A stretch of 64,000 bases of DNA from Lachnospiraceae bacterium (GTDB lineage: Bacteria; Bacillota; Clostridia; Lachnospirales; Lachnospiraceae): positions 5,023 to 69,022 of the forward strand of contig JAJQHQ010000064.1 in NCBI GenBank assembly GCA_021199655.1, given 5' to 3'. The translations under genes were made by a program, and so were the position numbers. The notes beneath the pieces were generated by a model that saw only the letters and a list, made by a program, of their open reading frames with translations, searched no databases and was not told the origin of the DNA. Positions within the stretch are counted from its first letter, which is position 1. Each line of letters begins with the position of its first letter. Shown here piece by piece: positions 18,711 to 28,238 of the stretch.

Positions 18711-19811
18711 ATGGATCAGCAGAAGCTTTATCGTGTGGCAGGACAGTTTTCTCTTGAAGGAGAGATGATCGAAGCTGTCCCCTATGGAAGCGGACATATT
18801 AATGATACGTATCGGATCACCTGCCGGACGAAGGACGGGATGAGACGCTATATTCTTCAGAAAATGAACCGGAATGTGTTTGCCCGGCCGGAAGAGCTGA
18901 TGGAAAACGTGTGCGGCGTGACCGAATGGCTGAGGAAAAAGATCGCGGAGCAGGGCGGCGACGCACTCCGCGAGACGCTGAATTATGTTCCGACATACGA
19001 TGGCGCTCCTTATCTGAAGGAGACGGACGGAGAGTATTGGAGGATCGTCCTTTTTATCGAGAATGCTTCCTGCTATGATCTGGTCGAGAAGGATGAGGAT
19101 TTCTATCAGAGCGCGGTCGCCTTCGGCCATTTTCAACGCCTGCTGGCCGACTATCCGGCTGATACGCTGCATGAGACGATCCCGGATTTTCACAATACGC
19201 CGGACCGTCTCGCGAAATTTGAAGCCGCGCTGCAGGCGGATGTGTGCGGCCGCGCGAAAGAGATTCCGGAAGAGATTCGCTTTGTCCTCGAGCGGCGTTC
19301 CCTCACCCATGTGCTCACCGACTGTCTGCGGGACGGCACGCTGCCGCTGCGCGTGACACACAACGACACGAAACTGAATAATGTGATGTTCGACGATGAG
19401 AGTGGGAAAGCCATCTGCGTAATCGATCTGGATACGGTCATGCCCGGGCTGTCCCTTTATGATTTCGGCGATTCCATCCGCTTTGGCGCGAGTACGGCCG
19501 CGGAGGATGAGCGGGATTTAAGTAAGGTTTCCTGCAGCCTGCGCCTGTTTGAGCTGTATGGAAAAGGATACATAGAAGGCTGCGCCGGCGCGCTGACTGA
19601 CGCGGAGCTTGAACTGCTTCCGATGGGAGCAATCGTCATGACATTCGAGTGCGGGATCCGCTTTCTGACGGATTATCTGGAGGGAGACCATTATTTTAAA
19701 ATCCATCGGGAGGGACACAATCTCGACCGGGCCCGCACGCAGTTCCGGCTCGTCGCCGACATGGAAGAGAAGCTGCCGCGGATGAAAGAAATTGTAGATT
19801 CTCTGCGGTGA
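18711..19811 (+). CDS. nahK: N-acetylhexosamine 1-kinase-like phosphotransferase
   Basis: GSGHINDTYRI, LRVTHNDTKLNNVMFD, CVIDLDTVMPGLSLYDFGD; directly downstream of GH112. Confidence 0.85.
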   Translation: MDQQKLYRVAGQFSLEGEMIEAVPYGSGHINDTYRITCRTKDGMRRYILQKMNRNVFARPEELMENVCGVTEWLRKKIAEQGGDALRETLNYVPTYDGAPYLKETDGEYWRIVLFIENASCYDLVEKDEDFYQSAVAFGHFQRLLADYPADTLHETIPDFHNTPDRLAKFEAALQADVCGRAKEIPEEIRFVLERRSLTHVLTDCLRDGTLPLRVTHNDTKLNNVMFDDESGKAICVIDLDTVMPGLSLYDFGDSIRFGASTAAEDERDLSKVSCSLRLFELYGKGYIEGCAGALTDAELELLPMGAIVMTFECGIRFLTDYLEGDHYFKIHREGHNLDRARTQFRLVADMEEKLPRMKEIVDSLR

Positions 19812-19933
19812 GGCCCGCCCCTGATCCCTTTCTTTGCGGGAATTTTGCTACAATCCGGCACAGTTTTTTGCATCGGCTGCGAAGGGCGGATCCGGCGCAG
19901 AAAACGTAATGTCATAGTATCAGGAAGATTAAG

Positions 19934-21292
19934 ATGGACAGGAAAAACATTGTCTTTTATTTCAGCGACCAGCAGCGCGCGGATACCTGCGGCTGCTACG
20001 GACAGCCTCTGGCTGTTACGCCCAACATCGACCGCCTCGCGGAAGAAGGGGTGCGGTTTGAGAACGCGTTTTCCCCGCAGCCAGTTTGCGGACCGTGCCG
20101 GGCGCTGTTTCAGACCGGACAGTATCCGACGAAGACCGGCTGTTTTCGGAACAATATTATGCTCCCCACAGGAATCAAAACTCTTGGGATGTACATGGAA
20201 GAGGCCGGGTATGAGACGGCTTATGTGGGAAAATGGCATCTTGCCAGTGACGGCAAGCTGGATCAGACACCGCGGATCGACCATACGGTGACTGCAATCC
20301 CCAGAGAGCTGCGGGGCGGTTATACCGGCTACTGGAGAGCGGCGGACGTGCTGGAATTTACCTCACATGGCTACGATGGTTATGTATTTGATGAAAATAA
20401 CCGGAAGATCGAGTTTAAAGGCTACCGTGCGGACTGCATCAACGATATGGCGCTGGAGTTTCTGGATGCGTATGACGGGAGCAGGCCGTTTTTTCTGACT
20501 GTGTCGCAGATAGAGCCGCATCATCAGAATGATCATGCACATTATGAAGGTCCGCACGGGTCCAGAGAGAGGTTCCGGAATTTTGTGCTGCCGGAGGATC
20601 TGCGTGTGCTTGGAGGAAACGCGTCGGAAGAGTATCCGGATTATCTCGGGCAATGTGCCAGCCTGGATGAAAATGTCGGACGGCTGCTCGCAAAGCTCAA
20701 AGAAAAGGGCCTCTATGAAAATACGATGATTATCTATACTTCGGATCACGGTTCGCATTTCAGGACGCGGAACCGGGACAATCATCTGAACGGAAATGAC
20801 GACTACAAGCGCTCCGGGCATGACGCGTCCCTGAAGGTTCCCCTGATCATCACGGGCGGGGCCTGTTCGGGCGGAAAGGTCGTACAGGATCTGGTCAGCA
20901 CGGAAAGCCTGCCAAAAACCATCCTCGCCATGGCGGGCGTGGACGTCGGCGGCGCAATGATCGGTGAGAACCTGCTGGATGTCGTGGAGCAAAAAGATCC
21001 GAAGCGGGAAAATCAGGTATTTGCGCAGATTTCGGAGAGCCGGGTTGGACGGTGCGTCCGCACCCCGGATTTCCTTTATGCCGTGTACGCACCGGACGTG
21101 GACGGCGGCGAGGCTGCCTCCTCTGATATTTACGCGGACGATTACCTCTACGACATGCGGACAGATCCGTACCAGCTGCACAATGTGGTCGCGGACGAGG
21201 CATATGCCGGTATCAAAGCTGATCTTCGGGAAAGGCTGCTGGCGTGGATCGAGAGGGCGGAAGGGTACCGCCCGATTATCGTGGATGAATAA
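19934..21292 (+). CDS. sulfatase, Cys-type, no signal peptide
   Basis: NIVFYFSDQQRADTCGCYG; formylglycine site C52-G-P-C-R (20087-20101); AYVGKWHLA; adjacent anSME. Confidence 0.9.
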   Translation: MDRKNIVFYFSDQQRADTCGCYGQPLAVTPNIDRLAEEGVRFENAFSPQPVCGPCRALFQTGQYPTKTGCFRNNIMLPTGIKTLGMYMEEAGYETAYVGKWHLASDGKLDQTPRIDHTVTAIPRELRGGYTGYWRAADVLEFTSHGYDGYVFDENNRKIEFKGYRADCINDMALEFLDAYDGSRPFFLTVSQIEPHHQNDHAHYEGPHGSRERFRNFVLPEDLRVLGGNASEEYPDYLGQCASLDENVGRLLAKLKEKGLYENTMIIYTSDHGSHFRTRNRDNHLNGNDDYKRSGHDASLKVPLIITGGACSGGKVVQDLVSTESLPKTILAMAGVDVGGAMIGENLLDVVEQKDPKRENQVFAQISESRVGRCVRTPDFLYAVYAPDVDGGEAASSDIYADDYLYDMRTDPYQLHNVVADEAYAGIKADLRERLLAWIERAEGYRPIIVDE

Positions 21293-21300
21293 AAGAAGCG

Positions 21301-21400
21301 GTAACTGTGATAGAACGGAGCAGTTACGGAGAGGTGGTTACGATTCGGGCACGAATCAGTTACGAAGAGGCGGTAATGATTAAAGTACGGAATTATTACA
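21301..21400. repeat. three consecutive degenerate copies of the GTAACTGT/ACAGTTAC palindrome family
   Basis: GTAACTGTGATAGAACGGAGCAGTTAC; GGTTACGATTCGGGCACGAATCAGTTAC; GGTAATGATTAAAGTACGGAATTATTAC, each self-complementary. Confidence 0.65.
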
Positions 21401-21431
21401 GGGATTACGAAAGAACAACCGGGAGATAACG

Positions 21432-22562
21432 ATGAAAACACTCAGCCTTCTGATCAAGCCTGCATCTGGCTTGTGCAACATGAAATGCAGCTACTGCTTT
21501 TACCGGGAAGAACTATCGCATCTGCAGGGCGTCCGTCCGGGAATCATGAGCGACGAGGTTCTGAAGCTTCTGATCCAAAGAGCCTGTGAGAGCGCTGAAG
21601 AGTCTCTGCAGATTACATTTCAGGGAGGAGAGCCCGCGCTTGCGGGCTTTGATTTTTACAGAAAATTCACGGAACTGCTGCATAAAACGAAAAAACGGAA
21701 CCTGCGCGTCAGCTATTCCTTTCAGACAAACGGTCTTTTGCTGGATGAGGACTGGTGCTCCTTTTTTCGGAAAAACCATTTCCTTGTAGGACTTTCTTTT
21801 GACGGGACTTTAGGTCTGCATGATCGATACCGGACGGACGCGGATGGAAAAGGAACCTCCGGACAGGTGCTTGCGGCATGGCAGCTTTTGCGGCAGAGCG
21901 GCGTCGACACCAACCTATTATGCGTGGTGACGAAGCAGGCAGCGAAGCGCCCCGGGCGTGTCTATCATTTTATGCGGGATCTGGGAGCGGAGTTTCTGCA
22001 ATATATTCCGTGTATGGACTTTCGGACGGACATCCCGGCCGGACAGAGCCTTGCTCTGGCACCGGCGGATTACGCTTATTTTCTGAAAGGCCTGTTTGAC
22101 CTCTGGTATCAGGACTGGGAGAGGGGCGATTATGTCAGTATCCGGCAGTTTGACGACTATCTGCTGGCGCTTGGCGGGCGAAGACCTAATTCCTGTTCTG
22201 CCTGCGGCGAATGCGGAGCATACCTTGTGGTGGAACATGACGGAAGCGTCTATCCCTGCGATTTTTATGTGGAGGATCGATACTGCCTAGGCAATATAAA
22301 AGAGGATTCCTTCGAAGAACTCCGATATGGGGAAAATATGAAACAGTTCCTGCAGACGCCGTATAAGGGCAGCCGATGCAGTGCCGGTGCATGCCGGTTT
22401 TACGCGCTGTGCAGGGGCGGCTGCAGAAGGGATTCTGTCACGGCGGAAACTTGCGGACAAAAGAATTATACCAATCGTTATTGCGAAGCTTATCAGGACT
22501 TCTTTCAGTACGCGCTGCCAAGAATGCAGAAGGCGGCGCAGAGTGCCGGCTTCCTGCGGTGA
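21432..22562 (+). CDS. anaerobic sulfatase-maturating enzyme (radical SAM/SPASM)
   Basis: KPASGLCNMKCSYCFYREE, FQGGEPALAGFDFY, C-terminal Cys-rich SPASM region; adjacent to sulfatase. Confidence 0.92.
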   Translation: MKTLSLLIKPASGLCNMKCSYCFYREELSHLQGVRPGIMSDEVLKLLIQRACESAEESLQITFQGGEPALAGFDFYRKFTELLHKTKKRNLRVSYSFQTNGLLLDEDWCSFFRKNHFLVGLSFDGTLGLHDRYRTDADGKGTSGQVLAAWQLLRQSGVDTNLLCVVTKQAAKRPGRVYHFMRDLGAEFLQYIPCMDFRTDIPAGQSLALAPADYAYFLKGLFDLWYQDWERGDYVSIRQFDDYLLALGGRRPNSCSACGECGAYLVVEHDGSVYPCDFYVEDRYCLGNIKEDSFEELRYGENMKQFLQTPYKGSRCSAGACRFYALCRGGCRRDSVTAETCGQKNYTNRYCEAYQDFFQYALPRMQKAAQSAGFLR

Positions 22563-22611
22563 AACGGACAAATACACGAAAATATCTCTTAAACATATAA
22601 ATTTAGATAAT

Positions 22612-22693
22612 CGCGTAGGAGACAGATTGTCTGCTCCTACGCGCTGCGCCGGGCGCGAGCAGCAAAGCTGCTAATTTCCATTCGTGCCCGTGC
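22612..22693. repeat. structured intergenic element with nested hairpins
   Basis: CGCGTAGGAG-A-CAGA-TTG-TCTG-CTCCTACGCG (22612-22643), then GGGCGCGA[AGCAGC-AAA-GCTGCT]...TCGTGCCC. Confidence 0.6.
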
Positions 22694-22974
22694 ACATATA
22701 AACAAAAAAAGACTATTATAAATGATAAGAAATATGTTGACGGATAATTCGCTATGTGCTACTATGCATTTATAAAGAAGTCTGTACATCCTTCGTAACT
22801 GTTCAGGATCTTCACAGTTACCATCCTTCTTCAATCGAAGTCGATCGACATCGGATGGCAGGCTGCAGTTCCATTCGGGGATTATCCCGTGATGGATCAC
22901 TGCCTGCAAAAGATAAAGCGAAAGCAAAGAGAAATTGACTGAAAAAGACTCAGAGAAAGAAGGAGAGTATTTCA

Positions 22975-23694
22975 ATGAAAGAGATGAAAAATCAGAATGA
23001 ACGGTCGAAAGCGGATGAGACAAAGACGAAATTCGACCAGAGACACCGGGAAGAAGGGCTCTATTATGGAGAATGGACGGATCTGACAGGGGCGGATCTG
23101 CTGCGTGAGCCGGAGACACTGTATGCATATAAGCGGCAGGGTGAGTACACGCTGGAGGATTATTACGCGTTGCCGGACGACCGGCGGGTGGAGCTCATTG
23201 ACGGAGTATTTTTCGATATGGAGGCGCCCGGAGTTGATCATCAGACAGCAGCAATGCAGATCGTCCGACAACTGGACGAATACATCGATACACAGGGAGG
23301 CTCCTGCATGCCGTTTGTATCTCCAATCGATGTGCAGCTGGACTGTGACGACAGGACGATGGTAGAGCCGGATGTGGTTCTTCTCTGCGATATGAAAAAG
23401 AACGCCGGCCACTGTATTTATGGAGCCCCGGATCTGGTGATGGAGGTTCTCTCACCATCCACGTTCCGAAAAGATCAGACTTTAAAATTAAGCAAATACA
23501 GGAATGCCGGCGTCAGGGAATATTGGATCATCGATCTGAAGCGCGAGAAGGTCACCGTGTATGATTTCGAGCATCAGAAGCATCCGGCAATCTATGGGAT
23601 GGATGTCCCGATTCCGGTTGGAATTTATGATGGAAAATGTGAGATACGGTTTGACAGATATTTCGCCAGAATGAAGATGCTGAATCAGGAGTGA
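22975..23694 (+). CDS. Uma2 family (DUF820) putative endonuclease
   Basis: YTLEDYYALPDDRRVELIDGVFFDM, VEPDVVLLCDM, GAPDLVMEVLSPSTFRKDQTLKLSKYRNAGVREYWIID. Confidence 0.9.
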   Translation: MKEMKNQNERSKADETKTKFDQRHREEGLYYGEWTDLTGADLLREPETLYAYKRQGEYTLEDYYALPDDRRVELIDGVFFDMEAPGVDHQTAAMQIVRQLDEYIDTQGGSCMPFVSPIDVQLDCDDRTMVEPDVVLLCDMKKNAGHCIYGAPDLVMEVLSPSTFRKDQTLKLSKYRNAGVREYWIIDLKREKVTVYDFEHQKHPAIYGMDVPIPVGIYDGKCEIRFDRYFARMKMLNQE

Positions 23695-23784
23695 GACAGG
23701 TCAGCCGCAATCCTATGGCAGTTCACCCTGATGGCATGGTTTTCTTTCTTATATGACAGAATTGATGAATCATGCAAAATGTGC

Positions 23785-23812
23785 TTGCATCCTGAAAGAA
23801 CTGTGGTATAAT
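23785..23812 (+). promoter_or_regulatory. sigma-A-type promoter upstream of folT leader
   Basis: TTGCAT (23785-23790), 16-bp spacer, TATAAT (23807-23812). Confidence 0.65.
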
Positions 23813-23831
23813 CGGGGGCAAGTAAATAATA

Positions 23832-23970
23832 GCGAAGTAGGAATCTATGCGTTAAGCGTTCATTGGATGGGGAGTCGCCGTGAAACGAAAAATCCGGCCG
23901 CCGATGTGTCAATTCCCGGACACATCTGGTATGGAAGAGATTTACGATATATTTTCCGCACCCGTTGCTA
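23832..23970 (+). ncRNA. putative THF (folT-type) riboswitch
   Basis: GAAGTAGG...GCGTTAAG (23849-23856)...GGATGGGGAGTCGCC...ACGAAAA resembles remembered THF core; downstream gene is folT; 3' boundary approximate. Confidence 0.6.
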
Positions 23971-24164
23971 CAATTATGAGAATCGTACAACATCTCATAA
24001 TGTGGAGGGCATATTATTTATGGATGGTTCGGGCTGTCTTTGCGATAGCCGGGACTGCAGCCTGTTGACTGGCATCTGAAGGTAATGGTCTGTTATCTGC
24101 CCTTTCCGGTTCCAAAGCCCGGTTTTCTTTGGATGCCGTATGCACATTATGGAGGTGTTTTCTT

Positions 24165-24743
24165 ATGCAAAAAAAGAAAAAAACTGTATGGGACACCCGT
24201 ACCCTCGTGTTTCTTGGACTTCTTGTCGCCATGCACATCGTTCTGACCCGTCTTCTGGTGATCGAGCTCGGTTCTTACCGGATTACAGTCGGCGTGGTAT
24301 GCACGATCCTTGCCGGGCTCTGGTTCGGTCCGGTCGCCGGCGGCGCCTGCGGTATGGTCGCGGATCTGCTCGGCTGCCTGCTCAAAGGCTACGCGGTCAA
24401 TCCGTTTATCACGGCTGCCGCGATGATGTGGGGCATTGTTCCGGCTCTGTTCCGTCCGCTTTTGAACGGTTCGAGGAAAAAGAAGGTTGTCTTTGTCTGC
24501 ATCGGCGTATTTCTTGCATCAGTGTGCTCCACACTTGGTCTCACGACGACCGGCCTTGCGGTATACAATGGCGGCGAATTCACTGTCAGCTTTATGGCGC
24601 TGCTTCCGGGCAGACTGATTCAGTGGTCCATTATGATGCCGATCTACTGCGTGCTGAGCTCGCTTTTATACTTAAGCCCGCTGACAGGTTTTGTGGTGAA
24701 TGCGTCCGGGACGAAAGCAACCGGCCATACGGTTGAAGTGTAA
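24165..24743 (+). CDS. folT: folate ECF transporter S component FolT
   Basis: TRTLVFLGLLVAMHIVLTRLLVIELGSYRITVGVVCTILAGLWFGPVAGGACGMVADLLGCLL; small TM protein; GGAGGTG RBS. Confidence 0.85.
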   Translation: MQKKKKTVWDTRTLVFLGLLVAMHIVLTRLLVIELGSYRITVGVVCTILAGLWFGPVAGGACGMVADLLGCLLKGYAVNPFITAAAMMWGIVPALFRPLLNGSRKKKVVFVCIGVFLASVCSTLGLTTTGLAVYNGGEFTVSFMALLPGRLIQWSIMMPIYCVLSSLLYLSPLTGFVVNASGTKATGHTVEV

Positions 24744-24843
24744 GGAGAACACGGGCGTTCCCCTGATTGATTGCTGCTGTAACAGTATCTGGTATCAGTA
24801 CATATCCGTCCGATCCCCGACGGAAAGGGAAAATGTAAAATCC

Positions 24844-24887
24844 AAAAGGCTTTCTGCACTGGATGATGCGGAGAGCCTTTTTTCGAT
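24844..24887 (+). terminator. rho-independent terminator after folT
   Basis: AAAGGCTTTCTGCA-N7-TGCGGAGAGCCTTTTTT. Confidence 0.75.
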
Positions 24888-24993
24888 TTCCTAATCAGCA
24901 TAGATTACTGCAAAAAAAGAATAGAACAATAAGAGAGAAATGTGGTATGATTTTTCCATCATAAGATCTGTAAACGTATGGAGGGCGGAGCAA

Positions 24994-26745
24994 ATGAACT
25001 TACGGGAAAAACCATTTTATCTGACGGATGAGCAGGTGCAGTGGGTGGAAGATACGCTTTCTTCCATGACACCGGAACAGAAGGTCGGTCAGCTGTTCTG
25101 CGTGATGGGGCAGGATTATGGGGCGGATGAGCTGAAGACGCTGGTGGAAGACTACAATATCGGCGGCATTCTTTACCGTCCGGCACCGGCGGACGACATC
25201 CGGGCATGGTTTGAGCCTCTGGATGCGTCGGCAAAGGTCCCGCTTCTGAAAGCGGCGAATCTGGAAGAGGGCGGCACCGGCGGATTGAGCGACGGCACGT
25301 TTTTCGGCTGGCCGATGACCGTGGCGGCCACGGATGATTTAGGTGTGATGGAAAAGTTCGCGAAGGTATGCGCACTGGAGGGCGAGTCGGTCGGCATCAA
25401 CTGGACGTTTTCGCCGGTCTGCGATCTGGATCTGAATTACCGGAATCCGATCACGAATGTGCGCACCTGCGGCTCGGATTTTGAACGGGTAAAGAGTTTT
25501 TGTTCGCAGTATGTCCGCACCCTGCAGGAGAACGGCATGGCGGCCTGCGCGAAGCATTATCCGGGAGATGGTGTGGACTTCCGCGACCAGCATCTGCATC
25601 CGACTTACAACAGCCTTTCCGCGAAGGAATGGTATGAGAGCTACGGCGCGATCTATCAGCAGTTGATCGAGGACGGACTGATGAGCGTGATGGTGGGTCA
25701 CATCGTGCAGCCGAACGTGGAGATGGATGTGAATCCGGAGCTGCGTTTTGAAGACTGCCTGCCCGGGTCTCTGAGCAAAGAACTGCTGACCGGCGTGCTG
25801 AGGGAAAAATTCGGCTTTAACGGCGTGATCACGACCGATGCGACCATCATGAGCGGGTTTACGCAGGCGATGCCGCGCCGGGAAGCAATCCCGACCGCGA
25901 TCATGGCGGGCAACGATATGCTGGTGTTTACGACCGGCTTTTATGAGGATTATCAGTATATGCTGGATGCGCTGCACAGCGGCTTCCTTACCGAAGAACG
26001 CCTGAATGAGGCGCTGATGCGCACGCTGGCCCTGAAAGCGAAGGTGGCTGGCAAAGCGCCGACTTGCCAGGCATTGCCGGAGGCAAAGCAGTGGCAGGCG
26101 GAATGCGCGGACAAATGTGTGACGCTGGTGAAGAACAACCAGGACGTGCTTCCGATCACGCCGGAGCGTTTTTCGCTGATCCGTCTGGTGACGCTTGGAA
26201 AAGACGAGATCACTGAGGGATGTATGGCAGCTCCGGAGACCGCTCCAACGCGAAGCGTTTCAGAATGGAGCGGTCGAACTGCCGCCGAGCAAAGCGAGGG
26301 GGCGATACCGCATGAGAATTATGCTGTGGAAAGCAGCATGACCGCGATCGCGGAGGAACTGCTTCAGGCTGCGGGCTTTCAGACAGAGCGTTTTGACATC
26401 GAAAAAGAAGACCTGCACGGCACTTCAGACCTGCCGAAGGATCGTCTGACGCTTTATCTGTCGAACTGTGAGCACGCTTCCAACCAGACGGCGGTGCGCC
26501 TGTTCTGGGCGAAAAAGCACGCGCTTGACGTGCCGCGCCATGTGGAGGAGGAGCCGTACATCTTCGTATCCTTCTCGAACCCGTATCATCTGCAGGATGT
26601 GCCGCGTGTGAAGACGTACATCAACGCTTACAGCTGCCACCGCCCGATGATCGAGGCCGTGATCGATAAATTACTGGGAAAGAGCGAGTTTAAGGGCACG
26701 TCACCGGTGGATGCGTTCTGCGGGCTGCCGGATGCAAGGTTGTAA
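24994..26745 (+). CDS. glycoside hydrolase family 3 (NagZ-like beta-N-acetylhexosaminidase)
   Basis: KHYPGDGVDFRDQH loop as in NagZ-type GH3; GVITTDATIMSGF; paralogous to 38339-40108. Confidence 0.85.
   Translation: MNLREKPFYLTDEQVQWVEDTLSSMTPEQKVGQLFCVMGQDYGADELKTLVEDYNIGGILYRPAPADDIRAWFEPLDASAKVPLLKAANLEEGGTGGLSDGTFFGWPMTVAATDDLGVMEKFAKVCALEGESVGINWTFSPVCDLDLNYRNPITNVRTCGSDFERVKSFCSQYVRTLQENGMAACAKHYPGDGVDFRDQHLHPTYNSLSAKEWYESYGAIYQQLIEDGLMSVMVGHIVQPNVEMDVNPELRFEDCLPGSLSKELLTGVLREKFGFNGVITTDATIMSGFTQAMPRREAIPTAIMAGNDMLVFTTGFYEDYQYMLDALHSGFLTEERLNEALMRTLALKAKVAGKAPTCQALPEAKQWQAECADKCVTLVKNNQDVLPITPERFSLIRLVTLGKDEITEGCMAAPETAPTRSVSEWSGRTAAEQSEGAIPHENYAVESSMTAIAEELLQAAGFQTERFDIEKEDLHGTSDLPKDRLTLYLSNCEHASNQTAVRLFWAKKHALDVPRHVEEEPYIFVSFSNPYHLQDVPRVKTYINAYSCHRPMIEAVIDKLLGKSEFKGTSPVDAFCGLPDARL
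26238..26302. repeat. palindromic element within GH3 coding sequence, read in frame
   Basis: Perfect 10-bp inverted repeat GACCGCTCCA (26238-26247)/TGGAGCGGTC (26266-26275), inner hairpin ACGC-GAA-GCGT, then GCCGCCGAGCAAAGCGAGGGGGC. Confidence 0.7.
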
Positions 26746-26931
26746 TAATAATTCCAATCGTGTATAATGAAAGCCACGCAACACAGAATCGCTTCACGAT
26801 TGGTACGGTACCGCACGAAAGAACCTGAACTGAAAATAGAAAATCATGAGATTCTGCACGGTAGTTGTTTTTTCGGATTTTTGTCTGTGCAAATCATATC
26901 TATGCAAATAATATTGGGAGGAAAAGGAATT

Positions 26932-27573
26932 ATGAGATATCAGGGAATCATTTTTGATCTGGACGGCGTGATCTGTTTTACAGACAAGTATCATTATCAG
27001 GCGTGGAAAGCGCTCGCGGATGAGATTGGCGTTTATTTTGATGAGACGATCAACAATCGTCTGCGCGGCGTGAGCCGTATGGCCAGCCTGGATATTATTC
27101 TGGAGAGAAGCGAAAAAGAGTATACGCAGGAAGAAAAGGAGCAGATGGCGGAAAAGAAAAACGATATGTACCGCGGCCTGCTCGCTCAGATGTCCGAGAC
27201 GGATTTAAGCGCCGAGGTAAAGGAGACACTGGACGCACTGCGGGCGACCGGTGCAAAGCTGGCGATCGGTTCCTCCAGCAAGAACGCGAAGCTGATCCTG
27301 GGCCGCATTGGTCTTGGTGAGTATTTTGACGCGATCAGCGACGGCATGAACATCACACATTCCAAGCCGGATCCAGAAGTCTTCCTCAAAGCGGCAGAAT
27401 TCCTGGGACTCGATCCGAAGGACTGTCTGGTGGTAGAGGACGCTCTGGCCGGCATCGATGCTGCGGTGGCCGGAGGCTTTGACGGCGCAGGTATCGGTGA
27501 GGCGGCTACGCATGAAAAAGTGACCTGGCCGATGCTGACGTTTGCGGATCTGCAGAAGATTCAGGAATCCTGA
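26932..27573 (+). CDS. pgmB: beta-phosphoglucomutase (HAD superfamily)
   Basis: MRYQGIIFDLDGVICFTDKYHYQAWKALADEIG, IGSSSKNAKLIL, SKPDPEVFLKAAE. Confidence 0.9.
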   Translation: MRYQGIIFDLDGVICFTDKYHYQAWKALADEIGVYFDETINNRLRGVSRMASLDIILERSEKEYTQEEKEQMAEKKNDMYRGLLAQMSETDLSAEVKETLDALRATGAKLAIGSSSKNAKLILGRIGLGEYFDAISDGMNITHSKPDPEVFLKAAEFLGLDPKDCLVVEDALAGIDAAVAGGFDGAGIGEAATHEKVTWPMLTFADLQKIQES

Positions 27574-27652
27574 TTCGGCTTCGGACGAGTCTTTGGTATT
27601 GACCAGGTGAAACAGATTTCATAGTGACAGGCGGATCATTTTGGAGGTCAGC

Positions 27653-28225
27653 ATGAAACGAATCGTCGTAGGCATCAGCGGCGCCAGCGGGTTTCCGCTG
27701 GCGGTCTGCCTTTTGAATGAACTGAAAAAAATGCCGGATGTTGAGACACATCTGGTGTATACTTACGGGGCGGAACTGACGGCGAAGCAGGAGAGCGGCT
27801 TCGACCCGGAGCAGATCCGTGCGCTTGCGGATGTCTGCTATGACAATTATAATATTGGCGCGGCAATCGCGAGCGGCACATTTCTGACGGAAGGGATGAT
27901 CGTGCTGCCCTGTTCGATGAAGACCTTAAGCGGCATCGCTCACGGCTTCAGCGACAATCTGCTGCTGCGCGCGGCGGACGTGACGATCAAGGAACAGCGA
28001 AAGCTGGTGCTTGCCGTGCGCGAGTCGCCGCTTAGCCCGATTCATCTGGAAAACATGCTGACGGTATCCAGACTGCATAATGTCTTTGTCATGCCGCCGG
28101 TAGTAACGTATTATATGAATGAAAATGGGGAGCAGGTCAGCGTCTGTGATATGGAACGCCATATAGTCGGGAAAATGCTGCAGCCGTTTGGAATCGAGAC
28201 GGAAGGGTTCCGGCGGTGGAAATGA
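27653..28225 (+). CDS. ubiX: UbiX family flavin prenyltransferase
   Basis: MKRIVVGISGASGFPLAVCLLNEL; PCSMKTLSGIAHGFSDNLLLRAADVTIKEQRKLVLAVRESPLSPIHLENML. Confidence 0.9.
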   Translation: MKRIVVGISGASGFPLAVCLLNELKKMPDVETHLVYTYGAELTAKQESGFDPEQIRALADVCYDNYNIGAAIASGTFLTEGMIVLPCSMKTLSGIAHGFSDNLLLRAADVTIKEQRKLVLAVRESPLSPIHLENMLTVSRLHNVFVMPPVVTYYMNENGEQVSVCDMERHIVGKMLQPFGIETEGFRRWK

Positions 28226-28238
28226 GGATAGCGATAAG

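Noticed and set aside
22975-23694. Uma2-family gene as a defence nuclease or toxin
   Set aside because: No partner gene or mobile context seen; Uma2 genes are common and their role is unproven, so only the family call is kept.
24140-24736. 198-aa plus-strand ORF overlapping folT in another frame
   Set aside because: No domain resemblance; FolT frame has RBS, TM pattern and family motifs.
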